Positions 6,559 to 16,769 of a stretch of 17,279 bases of DNA are shown one piece after another. The position numbers were made by a program, and so were the translations under genes. Source of the DNA: Hyphochytrium catenoides (lineage: Eukaryota; Sar; Hyphochytriomycetes; Hyphochytriales; Hyphochytriaceae); the NCBI GenBank assembly GCA_900088475.1, contig FLMG01002351.1:3608-20886 (forward strand), read 5' to 3'. How positions within the stretch are numbered: the stretch's first letter is position 1; every line of letters starts with the position of its first letter. The notes below the pieces were generated by a model. It worked only from the letters and a program-made list of their open reading frames with translations, had not been told where the DNA came from and ran no database searches.

Positions 6559-9423
6559 ATGTCCTCTCGTGGAGATTACGACTATAGCGGTCGCGGAAGT
6601 GACGGGTAACAGGCTCCAAACTGTCTGAAGTTGACCCAACCTAATACTGTTCCCGCACGCAGCAGAAAGTCCAGGTCCAGGTCTAGGCCTAGACATGGCT
6701 CTAAAAGCGATAGTCGCGAGAGGAAGAAGGACTACCGAGGTAGAGGAAGGTGAGGACGAAGAGAGAACAATCAGACTCTGATGGGCAGGACTACATCGCT
6801 CTTATAAACCCTCTTGCGCTTAGGAGCGAGGAAAAGAACGGGTACAGTGGCAGGGACTCCGCCAAGTATGACCGCCATAGAGACGTGAGCTCAAAGGGTC
6901 GAGGCACGAGGAGACGGCGATACCGCTCGAGATACGACAGCCGACAGCGACGGGGCGGGAGGAGCAGACGATACCGACGAAGCTACAGCCCCTCGCGGTC
7001 AAGGTCGTACTCGTCCTCCTACTCAAGGTGTGACGGCACGGTGGAGTTTCTTGGGTCAAACCCTTGTCACTATTCCCTCCCAAGCTGCTGAAGCACTGAC
7101 GATCATTCAGACGTGGGGATCGTAAAGGTCGCAGTCGTAGCCGGGATAGAAGGCACGACAGCTATGATGATCGGAAGAGGAAGAGGAAGCATAAGAAGAG
7201 GCACAAGAAGAAGGCGCATAAAGCCAGCGATAGCGGCGGTAGTAGCGGGCAGCATGACGACACTGTCGGACACTATGAGGGCCAACCAGGCGAATGGCTC
7301 AACAAGAACTGTAGGTCAAAACTCCCGTCTCTGGTCCACTTCCGTACTCTCCTAACTCTTCTCCCTCGATCGCCGTTTTCCTTCCTTACCTCAGTCAAGG
7401 TTCTTCGTGAGGCCGGCGTGGGGACCTTTGGCAGAGTGCTCGAATGCTGGGACCAAGCCCATGAAAGGATTGTGGCTCTCAAAATCGTCCGACGGATCTC
7501 AAAGTACACGGAGTCAGCACAGGTTTGAGCTGCTGGCAAGGGCTTATAGATGGTGCTGAAAGCTGACATTGGCTACGTTAGATCGAAGCAGATCTCCTCG
7601 AAGATGTGGCAAGGGCAGATCCAGATAATATATCCCTTTGTGTTAGACTGTATGATAGGTAGGTTGACCCTTGACAGAAAGGGCTGGAAGGCAGCATAAG
7701 CACATGAGTGGCTGACCGAGAAGGGAAGGAGATTATCCGGAGAGAGACACAAAGAGAAGGAGAACGAGGGGTCAAGGATAGGGAGAGATAGAGAGAAAGA
7801 GAGAACGGAGAGAGCAAAACATCGGAGAACAGCGCGAAGATATCTTTCCTCCATGAATGCTTAATCTGCGCTTGGAGCAGGTTCCAAGCTCAGGGCCACA
7901 TGTGCCTCGCCTTTGAGAGACTGGGTATGTCGCTATACGATTATTCTAAGAAACAGGATTACAAGCCCTATCCCTTATCTTCCGTGAGGGAGATGGCGGT
8001 GCAACTGATCCACGCAGTGGTAAGAAACCGTCCAGGAAGTGAATTATCTCTCCCAGGACTTTTGCTCTTCCCTTGCTTTCCACCAGTCCCAACCTTACCA
8101 CGACCGCGCCTCTCTCCCGCTCTCTCTCTGTCTCTCCCTCCCCTCTGCAGGGCTTCATGCACTCAATCAAGCTCATCCATACGGATCTTAAGCCTGAGAA
8201 TATACTGCTGGTTAACGATATTCCGTACCCAGTGTACGGTGACAACGATAAAGCGTTAGAGGAAAGAGGCGTGCTATCTCGGCAGAGACGCAGAGACAAA
8301 GGTCCCGATGGGTTTGAGTTCATCGACATCTCTTCTGGCAGAAGTGTCTGCCATCCTCCCACCAGTAACGACATCAAACGTAAGCTTTACTCTATCAGCG
8401 CGGAGCTTCGCCCTACGTGCGCGTCTCGAACCCTTCTCCCTCAAGCAGCATAGCACTTGCTCAATATTTCCTCGGCTATCTAACGTCTAAACATGTCCTT
8501 ACGGGAGCTTATCTCTCTCTGGCTTCTCTTCTCTCTGCGTTTCTGCCTTTCTACCCAATATGCAATGTCATCACCATTCATAGATGGTGCCATACATCTT
8601 AATTGAGCGGAGACTGTGGCTAAGTCCTACAACCTGTCTCTCCTTTCATTGTTTCATGCCAGTCATTGACTTCGGAGGAGCAACGTACGATGACGCCTAC
8701 AAGACGACGATAGTGAATACCAGGCAGTACCGCGCACCTGAGGTCATTCTAGGCTTAGGTTGGTCCTATCCTTCAGATATGTGGTCTATCGGTTGCATTA
8801 TAGCGGAGCTCTACACCGGAGAGCTATTATTTGCCACGGTAAGTCCAACGTCTGACTTCGCTTCTAAGGGAACTACAAGGTTGACGGGCAGGAATAGGCG
8901 TCTCTACCTTTGAGGCTTGATCTTACCCTTTCACACTGTTCCCTAGCATGAGAACCTGGAGCATCTGGCTCTGATGGAGAAGTGTAGGGGTAAGATTCCG
9001 CAGGAGATGGTAGCACGAGCTTCAGAAGATGCAGCAGATTATTTCCGCAATGGATCTCTGAGATGGCCTATGAATGCGCGAAGTGGAGAAAGTATTCGTC
9101 ACGTGCAGAAGATGAAGCTGCTTGATGTAAGCCTTCTCCCATCCTGTCCCAGAGGCTAACGCTCTTTCCTACTCTATTTTGGCCTATCTAGCTGTGTCTT
9201 GTCCCTATTGGCACTATGATTCTCCGCCTGTCTCCCAGCTCATGTCATGCCTCGACTCTTGTCAATGTAGGAGATTATCCATAAAGAAGATGCTGCTTCA
9301 GGACTAGTTGACCTTCTTGAGAAGCTACTGACCATCGACCCAGAAAAGAGAATCACGGCGAAGGAGGCAGTTCAACACCCGTTCTTCGACCGGGTACGGC
9401 ACATCTTGCCTACGAAGCAGTGA
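6559..9423 (+). CDS. LAMMER/CLK-family dual-specificity protein kinase with N-terminal RS domain (11 exons)
   Basis: Exons: 6559-6605, 6666-6749, 6824-7027, 7111-7310, 7395-7522, 7582-7658, 7881-8019, 8151-8379, 8663-8838, 8947-9126, 9271-9423; 1617 nt, 538 aa, phases consistent. ATG 6559 follows an in-frame TAG at 6538. CLK kinases phosphorylate SR splicing factors in the nucleus. Residues 17 to about 155 are rich in Arg-Ser, Arg and Lys (RS-like). The kinase domain begins at about 179: P-loop GVGTFGRV at 186-193, VALK with Lys208, catalytic HTDLKPEN at 303-310 (Asp305), DFG at 372-374, then [20 protein letters not shown]. The family-defining motif is EHLALMEK at 433-440, a variant of EHLAMMER. 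The protein ends shortly after HPFF, as CLKs do. Length and layout fit the family closely. Confidence 0.93.
7735..7822. repeat. GA-rich tract in a CLK intron
   Basis: Degenerate GAGA/GAAA sequence inside intron 7659-7880. Here the purine-rich strand is the sense strand, opposite to the other intronic tracts in the window. The next intron (8020-8150) instead carries a sense-strand CT-rich run at about 8107-8147, ending directly in the acceptor ctctgcag. Confidence 0.8.
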
Positions 9424-9598
9424 GGACCTGCTATACTCAGATAGTTATGCCATTAGAGGAAGATAATAGCATTTTATTGTCTCAGGGCCACAGGGAAAGA
9501 AGGAGAGAATGAGAGAGAGAAAACGAAGAGAGAAGAGAAGTGATGCAGCCTCTTGAATCCTTAGGCTGAAGCGGCCTTCCCACTTTTCTCTTGCTGTC
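9424..9598. other. Convergent 3' intergenic spacer (CLK / FAM151)
   Basis: This 175-base spacer sits between the two stop codons. It includes an AT-rich stretch near 9464-9481 and a short GA-rich run (about 9497-9540). Both 3' UTRs must fit here or overlap. I see no canonical AATAAA in either direction. Confidence 0.5.
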
Positions 9599-10600
9599 TT
9601 ACTCTCCGCATATATGGCCCATCACCACTCTCCTCTTCTGACCCTCAGACAAGATACCCTTGAAGCCAGGGATATCATAGTAAGACCTCCCACAGCGCTT
9701 GTTATCAGTCTCCATAATGTTAAAGACCCAGATAAGATTGTCTTCGTCCACCTTCTCGCCCTTTGAGACCCAAAATAGCACTTCATAGTGAGGACTCAGC
9801 GTTAGAATCTTTGCCAGTTTGCTCCACAGCGGCACGCCACACTTGATGTTGATGGCATAGATAACAGGCGTGTTGTCCTTCGTCTTCTCAGTTACCAAGC
9901 GCGTCAGTGCCTTCATTGACTCATCATCTGGACAGTCGTCGCTGTCAGACTGCCAGCCTACTGATGCTGTCCCAGAAGGGACAAGGGCGACTTGCTGGAA
10001 AAATATGTCTGGATCGACCAGCAGTGTGCAGCCTGACTTGGCACATTGTACATCCGCGTTGAGCATTACCGTCACTTGCAGCCCTTGGCGAATGTGCTTG
10101 TTAATGGCTGGAATAGAGTTTACCATCGCGGTCGTGTCTTTGAAGTCCAACTTGAGGATGTGCTCGCGTCTTTGATTAAAGGAAGAGCGAGAAATCTCCT
10201 CTAAGAACTCATCTACTGAGAGGTCTCCTGCATTGGGAGGGTGTCCCACCAGTGCAAGGTTCTTCTCTCTGTCCAACATGACATCTACCTCGATGGCTGT
10301 GATGTCCTTGTCCTTCAGCACAGCCGCGAGATTCTCTTTACTATTTACGCCATGGGCCCAGACGGTTCCGAGCTTTGCAGCTTGCTTACTTTGAAGCAGT
10401 GGATATCGAATTTCTTTCTTGGTCTGACTTGTTCTCAACGTTGAACCTCCATAGGAAAAGCGAGAGAAAAGCGACGTGAAGTCCCACACGAAGGTTGAGA
10501 TAAGGAAGTACAAGGTTACCAAGCCAACCAGTAGTCCCACCCAGGAGAACGGAGCCTTCTTTTGCTTTGGTGGCATACGAGGCATCCGTCTCTGGTTCAT
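9599..10600 (-). CDS. FAM151/menorin-family protein (DUF2181, PLC-like phosphodiesterase fold), single-pass membrane
   Basis: This is a single uninterrupted frame of 333 aa. The ATG at 10600 is the first after an in-frame stop at about 10663. Residues 1-17 are basic, and residues 18-39 are a clear membrane segment (WVGLLVGLVTLYFLISTFVW), predicting a type II anchor with the domain outside the cytosol. The domain carries the FAM151 hallmarks in order: WAHGVNS at 81-87, IEVDVML at 103-109, VGHPP at 118-122 and LKLDFKD at 149-155. These match the His, Glu-x-Asp and His positions of glycerophosphodiester-phosphodiesterase-like folds. Animal relatives include menorin (dendrite patterning) and FAM151A/B, whose biochemistry is poorly defined, so no substrate is proposed. 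The gene has no introns while every other confident gene in the window has five to ten, which may indicate retrogene origin or a different history. Confidence 0.85.
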   Translation of the reverse strand: MNQRRMPRMPPKQKKAPFSWVGLLVGLVTLYFLISTFVWDFTSLFSRFSYGGSTLRTSQTKKEIRYPLLQSKQAAKLGTVWAHGVNSKENLAAVLKDKDITAIEVDVMLDREKNLALVGHPPNAGDLSVDEFLEEISRSSFNQRREHILKLDFKDTTAMVNSIPAINKHIRQGLQVTVMLNADVQCAKSGCTLLVDPDIFFQQVALVPSGTASVGWQSDSDDCPDDESMKALTRLVTEKTKDNTPVIYAINIKCGVPLWSKLAKILTLSPHYEVLFWVSKGEKVDEDNLIWVFNIMETDNKRCGRSYYDIPGFKGILSEGQKRRVVMGHICGE

Positions 10601-11145
10601 GATTCTTAAATACTTCAGACTCCACAGGAATTCCTTCGAGTCACGGTGATCGACGGCTCTTTAGCCTCTGTCACATGCAGGAATGTGTCTGTACTCTAGC
10701 TGTTAGGAACCCTTGACCTGGCTGCACAGGCCCCGTATATTCGTTGATGACTGAATCAGGAGAAGCTAGACTACAAGGAGGACGAACGGCTGCATTTCAG
10801 TATGGGTCTCCCTTCCTAGTCTTCTAACTTCGATGAAGCTGGCTTTCAAAGAGGGGTGGCTTCACCTATCCATCATCCGCAGACTCAAACAAGGCTCCAA
10901 GTCTCAAGATCCCATCAAAAGTGAAGATTGCAGATGAAGATTATCGCGAATGACAAAGCCCATACCAAAACGGTCCAATGGAACTGATTAATCTATATAC
11001 TGATACCTCTCTAGTTATTTCTGGCTGTTTCCAGTCATCCTCCAGGGGTTGGTGTATGGTGTTTGTCCTCCCTTCTGTGGTTTCGACGTCAGCAGAGGTT
11101 CCACGGCTGGGAGTTGAAGCCAGGGACGGGGAGAGGGGACAAAAG

Positions 11146-11176
<31 letters not shown>

Positions 11177-11214
11177 GAAGAGAGAGAGAGGAAGAGAGAG
11201 AGAGAAAGAGAGGA

Positions 11215-11245
<31 letters not shown>

Positions 11246-11334
11246 TGAAAGAGAGAGAGGACGAGGAGATAGAGCAAGGGGGAAGAAAGAGAAAAGAGAG
11301 AGAGAGAGAGAGAGAAAGAGAGCGAGAGAGCGAA

Positions 11335-11371
<37 letters not shown>

Positions 11372-12038
11372 AATGAAAGAGAGAGAGGACGAGGAGATAG
11401 AGCAAGGGGGAAGAGAGAGAAAAGAGAGAGAGAGCGAGAGAGACAGAGAGAGAGTTAGAGAGAGAGAGGGAGAGAGAAATGAAAGGGACGAGAAAGACGA
11501 GGAGAGAGAGCATGGGGAAGAGAGGGAAACCGAGAGAGGAAGAGAGAAACATTACTGGAGAGACAGAGAGACGAAGTGACCGAACTGGCACAGTAAGAAC
11601 CAAGACAGAGACAGAGACTAAGGTACCAGCGTCACAATCACTCTGACTCGCATTCTGCCGCTCAACAGATGAAGCTCAGCAGATCTCTTCTGGTCAGAGC
11701 TCTCATTTGAGATTCAATAAAACTCCATCTGAGAGCGCTTCTCTAGTTTATAGACCCACCACGGAGCCAATGGTGTATGCTTGCATTAACAATAGTAAGA
11801 ACTCTGTTTGACGCCATCAGTAGTGGCTGAGACCCTGTGAGGAAGAAAGACGGGAACTGGAGAGAGATGGCAACCAGAGAAGATTACGTTTGATCCTACA
11901 GCGCTGCCACTATCGAGGTCAGTGACAGGATTGACATTGCCTTTCTGTCTCTGAGCTCTTCAGCCTGTGATAGTTAGGTTTAAAGCTGACTCTTTGGTTG
12001 CCTATAGGTGCACTTTCTGGTTAGCTTGAGCAGGAAGG
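10601..12038. promoter_or_regulatory. Divergent intergenic region between FAM151 and the tyrosine phosphatase
   Basis: These 1438 bases lie between two divergently read start codons. The central third (about 11140-11575) is a GA-rich block, described separately. The flanks (10601-11130 and 11580-12038) are unique DNA in which I find no convincing exon or RNA gene. Promoters for both neighbours are expected here, but no core element can be assigned. Confidence 0.4.
11140..11575. repeat. GA-rich block with an internal ~128-bp duplicated unit
   Basis: The + strand is almost pure purine. Within it, a less simple segment beginning atgaaagagagagaggacga occurs at 11245 and again at 11373 (offset 128), and continues in both copies with gatagagcaagggggaag. 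A more diverged copy begins at about 11479 (aatgaaagggacgagaaaga). So the block grew partly by duplication of a unit of roughly 106-128 bp, not only by dinucleotide slippage. The long Glu/Arg frame on + and Ser/Leu frame on - are by-products of the repeat. Confidence 0.85.
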
Positions 12039-12794
12039 ATGACACAGAGCCATGGCGTAGGAGCTATCTTGGACCGGCTGGGCCGCTCACTGCGACAGAG
12101 AGTAAGTCAGCGCGTATGTGTCTGTCAAAGTGTATGGAAAGCTCACTGTTTTCTTAGGTGGTTGAGCTCTCGCAGCCCAGCGCTGTCTACAGAGACAAAT
12201 TAGAGGAAGAGTTCATGGTACATATCGTCCTACTTCCTTCTCTAGACCCTCTGTCTTCTTATTCCTCTCCATCCAGCTCTGCATCTCTAGCCTTTAAAGC
12301 TCCTCAGAAACTTCCTCGTCCTGCGTGAGTGACGTTGCTCCGCTTACAGGGAATATTATATGAGACCGAGCTGGCCCCTGGCTATGCCGCTGGACTGACC
12401 AAGCAGACGTGCTGGACTCAAAGAAAGAATCGTTATCAGGACGTCATCCCACGTACGCCTTTCTTACAATGCTCGTCCAGATCCTAGCTCTTCTCCCTTC
12501 GTGGGCCTCATCTCCACTTCATTCTTCTTGGCCCCTATTCCTCTCTTTTCTTCTGTAGCGTACCTAAGCTAGCTTTTCAGACTCTGACTTCCTTACACAC
12601 TGGTTACCTTGGCTACGACGCTCTCACTTTCTTATGGTCGCTGTGCCATAAGGCTGCGCCTAACCGCTGTCCTTCCCTTAGTTGAGATGACTAGAGTGAA
12701 GCTAGATTGTGGACGCGGAGAGGCTGCTGGAGACTATATCAACGCTAGCCACATCAAGGTTATTGCTAGCTCTTTCGCTGTCCTCCTCCTCCTC

Positions 12795-12828
<34 letters not shown>

Positions 12829-14785
12829 TGGGGCGTTCTCCTCACCTTCCTGCGGCTCAGCCCCATTTTTTGTTTGTTCGGCCTCCCTCTGTCAACTACT
12901 TCGTCTCAGCAGCTGATGACGTGGGTCTTAGGTGGACGGACCAGAGTCTTCAGGATGTTATATAGCTGCGAGTGCCCCTATCCCCTCAGTCATTGGAGAT
13001 TTCTGGCAAATGGTGTGGGAGTACAAGGTGGAGCTAATAGTTATGCTTACTAGATGCGTCGAGGGCCACAGAGTAAGTGTCTCAGCAGATGAGCTTGGCC
13101 TTTCGTTTGGTGTGCTACTGGTTCTTCCGTCATACCCTCTGCAGGCTGAGTCTATCAACCGCTTCCCTTCCCCAACCGCTAAACCTAACGGAGTGACTGG
13201 GACAGTATCTGACCTTTGCTCCCTTCCAAGTGCTTCTAGCTTCTACTGATATATGAAGTCACTCATAAGAGTGAGGAATAGCTTCTCACTACGCTAATTG
13301 CTGCTTGCGGTTAAATGTCAGGTGAAGGCGGATCAATATTGGCCCAGTCCTGGGGCTGCGATGGACTGGGGCTCCTATTCCGTTATTAGCGCAGGAGAGG
13401 AGGTCGTGGCAGAAGGCGTAACAAAGCGGTAAGGGCGAGCCGGGAGTCTCTGCACGTTCAACTATCTATGGCGTTCATCGCTGGAAGGTATACTTCTTCA
13501 AAACTCATAGAGACCGTCAATGCTTAGGACTTTGACTCTCCAGAAGGCAGCATCCGCTAGAACTGTGACTCAACTACAGGTAAGGAAGCGTTGCTTAAAT
13601 TCTGGAATGCTACCGCAGAGCACACTTTTGTCGATGACGATAAGAAGGGCAAGGAGTGTCTCCATGCTTGTTTATCAAGCTGCTCTCCCCCATTTTTGAC
13701 ACCATTTTATTGCTCCCCTTTTCACATTGAGGAGATCTCTCCTCCTTTCCTCTTCCCAGCATGTTCCAAGTACGTCAGCCAGCGGGTCTTCTAACTCTTT
13801 CTGTCCCACAGTTCTCCGCTTGGCCAGATCATGGCGTTCCCAAGGACTATATGGCCCTGAATGCACTTCTCACCAGTTACCATGAGCTTCGGGGTCCAAC
13901 TCCATTGAGCCCAGCTCTAATCCATTGCAGGTGCTTTCCACTTGGAGAGAGAGTGACAGAGCTCCAAGCTTCGAAATGCCCGCGCTTCTACTTTGTTGCC
14001 AATGCGCTATCTTTCACAACCGCATACCGCGTTTCCATACCTAAGTTCCAGCCCCTTTAGAAGTTTGAGTTGTCTCTACCTCCTTGTTGACGAGGGTCGT
14101 CTGTGCTTTCCTAGCGCTGGCATTGGCCGGACAGGGAGCTTTATTGCGTTAGATGTAATATCACGGCGGTTGAGCTATTGGAAGCAAGCGCTGTGTAATG
14201 CTACGACGAAGGATGAGTTAGAGCATGCTGCAAAGGTACGATTCATCTGCGCAATCCATGGGAAGATAGAGGGCATCGTCACAAAGAGTCAAATAGCAGT
14301 AAGGGTAATCGATACAGAGACTTACCGACAGGAAGTAGAACCCAGCAGGCTGACAGGAGATATGATGGAGGAAGAGTGAGAGAGAAAGGGCAGCGGACAC
14401 TGGTCTCCTCTGATAGCTGAGGACTCCTGTCTTCTATGGCTCTAGGGATTAGAGTCCGCAGTCGACATTCCTGACATAGTTAAGCAACTGAAGCTTCAGC
14501 GGCCCGGGATGGTGCAGGTAAAGGTGAGTACCGACGGGTAATTAAGGAGAAGGCGGACTCGTTTAGCCTCTAGTAAACCTCCATCCGGGCTCTTGACCTA
14601 GTTCTCACGCACTCTTCCAGCTCTACTTCCTTAGACTTTTTTCTTTCGATTCTTTTTCCTCCCTGTCCCTTGCACGGGCGTCCAGATCTCTCAATCGCAC
14701 TTTCGTCTTTGTGTCTTTGTAGGAGCAATACTACTTAATCTACCGCTATACACTGCTGGAGCTGCTTCCCAGGATCTTCTCATGA
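12039..14785 (+). CDS. Classical protein tyrosine phosphatase, single catalytic domain (11 exons)
   Basis: Exons: 12039-12101, 12158-12217, 12350-12452, 12682-12758, 12932-13072, 13322-13428, 13528-13579, 13812-13930, 14115-14235, 14446-14523, 14723-14785; 984 nt, 327 aa, phases consistent. ATG 12039 follows an in-frame TGA at 12027. The enzyme removes phosphate from phosphotyrosine. Motifs: NRYQDV at 68-73 (pTyr loop region), DYINASHIK at 93-101, YIAASAPIPSVIGDFWQMVW, WPD loop AWPDHGVP at 204-211 (Asp207), P-loop HCSAGIGRTG at 239-248 (Cys240, Arg246), and Q-loop glutamines Gln305 and Gln309. All catalytic residues are present, so it should be active. There is no signal peptide, membrane segment or second domain, so it is a small soluble PTP. 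Intron 12759-12931 contains a (CT)n run. The 5' exon is short and less certain than the rest. Confidence 0.92.
12782..12825. repeat. (CCT)n/(CT)n microsatellite in a phosphatase intron
   Basis: A CCT trinucleotide run passes into a pure CT run ending tctctta. It lies inside intron 12759-12931, well upstream of the acceptor at 12930-12931. Confidence 0.9.
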
Positions 14786-14938
14786 TAAGTCATTGTGCAC
14801 TGTTTCACTATTTAAACCTTATAATGTACCAAAGCACACCCCTCTCCCCGTCTGGTCTCTTATCTGCATCTCTTGGCTTGCGTTGTGACTCTTGACGCTT
14901 CTTCTTTCTTATCTTTTCTTTCTGAATCTGTCCTCTTC
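14786..14938. other. Convergent 3' intergenic spacer (PTP / SARNP)
   Basis: This 153-base spacer lies between the two stop codons. It is T-rich and pyrimidine-rich toward its right end on the + strand. No gene is seen, and no canonical AATAAA; the nearest A/T-rich stretch is near 14810-14830. Confidence 0.5.
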
Positions 14939-16769
14939 TCACTTGTTCAGCATAAATCTTTGTGCTCTGAGCTGTTGCTTTGTCTTCTCAAGCTCTAGTT
15001 CTTCCTTCGACTTGGCTCCAAGGAACCGCTCAGCTCTGCGCTGCTTCTTCTCTGCCTCCTGTACCACCCAAAAGAGAGAGAGAGTATAGTAAGAGTGGGA
15101 GGTTGTCAAGGACGACGCATTGGTTAGGGAAGTAGTGAGACAGTCGTCCTTAGAAGGTGAAGAATGGGCAGACATCCAGCCTTTCGACTTCTGAATGGTC
15201 CTTGCATCTTACCACTTCTGGCGTTAACAATCCAAAGCGCTCTGCTCTCTTCTTCTTCCTCTCCACCACTTCATCCGGGTTGGCAGCAGCTGCTAGGAGC
15301 GCAGCGTGATGTCAGACTCACTGAAAATCACTGAAAAACATACGGCCAAGAGAGGATGATGTCTAAAAAGGATCTTAAGGGGTAAAGCTGGTACAATTGG
15401 ACTGGGGATGTAAGTCAGACACGGGCGAAGGGGACGACAGTGCGATTTCCAAGGTCCGAAGAGACCAAGAGACAGAAGTGGCCGGGCTTAGAAGGTGGGA
15501 TACACTAGCGAGATAGGTAGGACTGTAAGAATTTGTCAAGCCCGCACCTGGCACCCCGAACCGCGCTGCTCTCTCAGCCTTCTTCTGCTCTTCGGTCTTG
15601 GGGATTCCAAACCTCTCAGCTCTAGACTGGCGCTTCTTCTCTTGAGCCGACAGCTAATTGCAGCCAGATTGAAAGGGGACCCGTTAGCTGAGAGACTTGA
15701 ACATCATCAGCCTCAAGGGGAGAAGGTGGTTGGATGGACAAGTGAGGCAAGATAGAAGATAGTCTGAAGGATGCAGACACCGCAGCTAGCCATAGGTTGG
15801 AGTGCCAAGAATAGTAAGCCGCACTAGAGCAAGAAGGGCAAATGGGGAGGTGGCGATGCCATTACCAGCTCGCTGATGGCCTTTGGAGACGTAGTAAGGG
15901 CAACTGCAGTCTTAGGAGAGAGGACCGCAACTTTCTCCTGCGTTCCATCTGTCTTTGAAGTCGGAGCAGTCGCACTCTTAGCCTCCGCTGGAGCCTTAGC
16001 ATCTGGTCGCTGAGTTGCCGTGGTCGGGGCTGCTTTGGCCGCTTTTGGAGCTGCAGCAGGCTTGCTGGCAACAGGCTGAGAAGCAGCAGAAGATGTAGAA
16101 GCAGTTGAAGCAGAGCCAGCCTTTGGAGACGTGACACCATGGGCTTTCTTTGGTGTTTTGGATGGCTGGGTCTTGGACTCTTCTACGGAGACAGTTCCAA
16201 TAGCTGCAGGCACGTAGGGTAAGAGAGTGCCAGTTGGGTACGTAAGCCGCGGGACGACAAGGAGAGCGAGATAAGTGCTAACAGACTCGGCAGAGCTTGG
16301 CAAACGAAGCAAGAACAGGGGCATCAATAAGCAAGCAGGGAAGGGGAAGCGTACAGAGAGCACGCAGAACGGAGGATAGGAGTTAAAAGAAATAGGTGGA
16401 GAGACAGAGAGAGAGACACGGTTGCCTATGCTTTTCAGCTGAGCAATATATAGATGCTGCTACTAGAGCTAAGGCCCACCTTCATCGTCCTCTAATCCGC
16501 CTCCAAACTCTTCCTCGTCCAGAGCCGCTTCTAACTTTGTTATAAGATCGGCCTTTACGCCGCTCGAGTCCAGGCCTGGTACGGAAACAGCAGGATGAGA
16601 CGGATCAAGGGGAGAGTGGAAGAACTGTAGCAAGGTAAAGCCATGAAAGTACTATCGGAGGCTGAAGAGTGAGTGCGGTACATATATATCTTTAAGGCCG
16701 TCCTCTACCTCGAGCATTGAGTGCCTCCCTCAGCTCCGCAACCTTCATCTTCCTAGGCTCCAGCGTCAT
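14939..16769 (-). CDS. SARNP/Tho1 (CIP29/Hcc-1)-like SAP-domain mRNA export factor (6 exons)
   Basis: Exons in order: 16769-16709, 16575-16480, 16203-15866, 15653-15548, 15292-15213, 15058-14939; 801 nt, 266 aa, phases consistent. ATG 16769 follows an in-frame TAG. Residues 8-40 form a SAP domain, a DNA/RNA-binding helix pair: KVAELREALNARG, then LDSSGVKADLITKLEAAL, split by intron 16576-16708. An acidic patch (41-52) and a long Ala/Lys/Pro/Thr-rich, probably disordered linker (about 53-160) follow. The C-terminal third is charged and carries five RAxRF motifs: RAERFG 176-181, RAARFG 193-198, RAERFG 216-221, RAERFL 235-240, RAQRFM 258-263. SARNP/Tho1 proteins use such motifs to bind the DEAD-box helicase UAP56/DDX39B/Sub2 in nuclear mRNP assembly. 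The linker composition (Ala-rich) is lineage-specific. Confidence 0.88.

Noticed and set aside
10941-11603. 220-codon Ser/Leu frame (minus) and 132-codon Glu/Arg frame (plus)
   Set aside because: Both are read through the GA/CT block. The repeat has few stops in any frame, so their length means nothing.
12609-12965. 118-codon + strand frame over phosphatase exon 4
   Set aside because: Only 12682-12758 within it is exon. The rest is intron, including the CT microsatellite.
12958-12990. Acceptor at 12954-12956 for phosphatase exon 5
   Set aside because: It gives the wrong phase relative to the previous exon. The acceptor at 12930-12931 is in phase 0 and restores a normal PTP spacing.
15862-16140. 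92-codon Leu/Arg-rich minus-strand frame
   Set aside because: It is an out-of-frame shadow of the Ala/Lys-rich linker exon of the SARNP-like gene.
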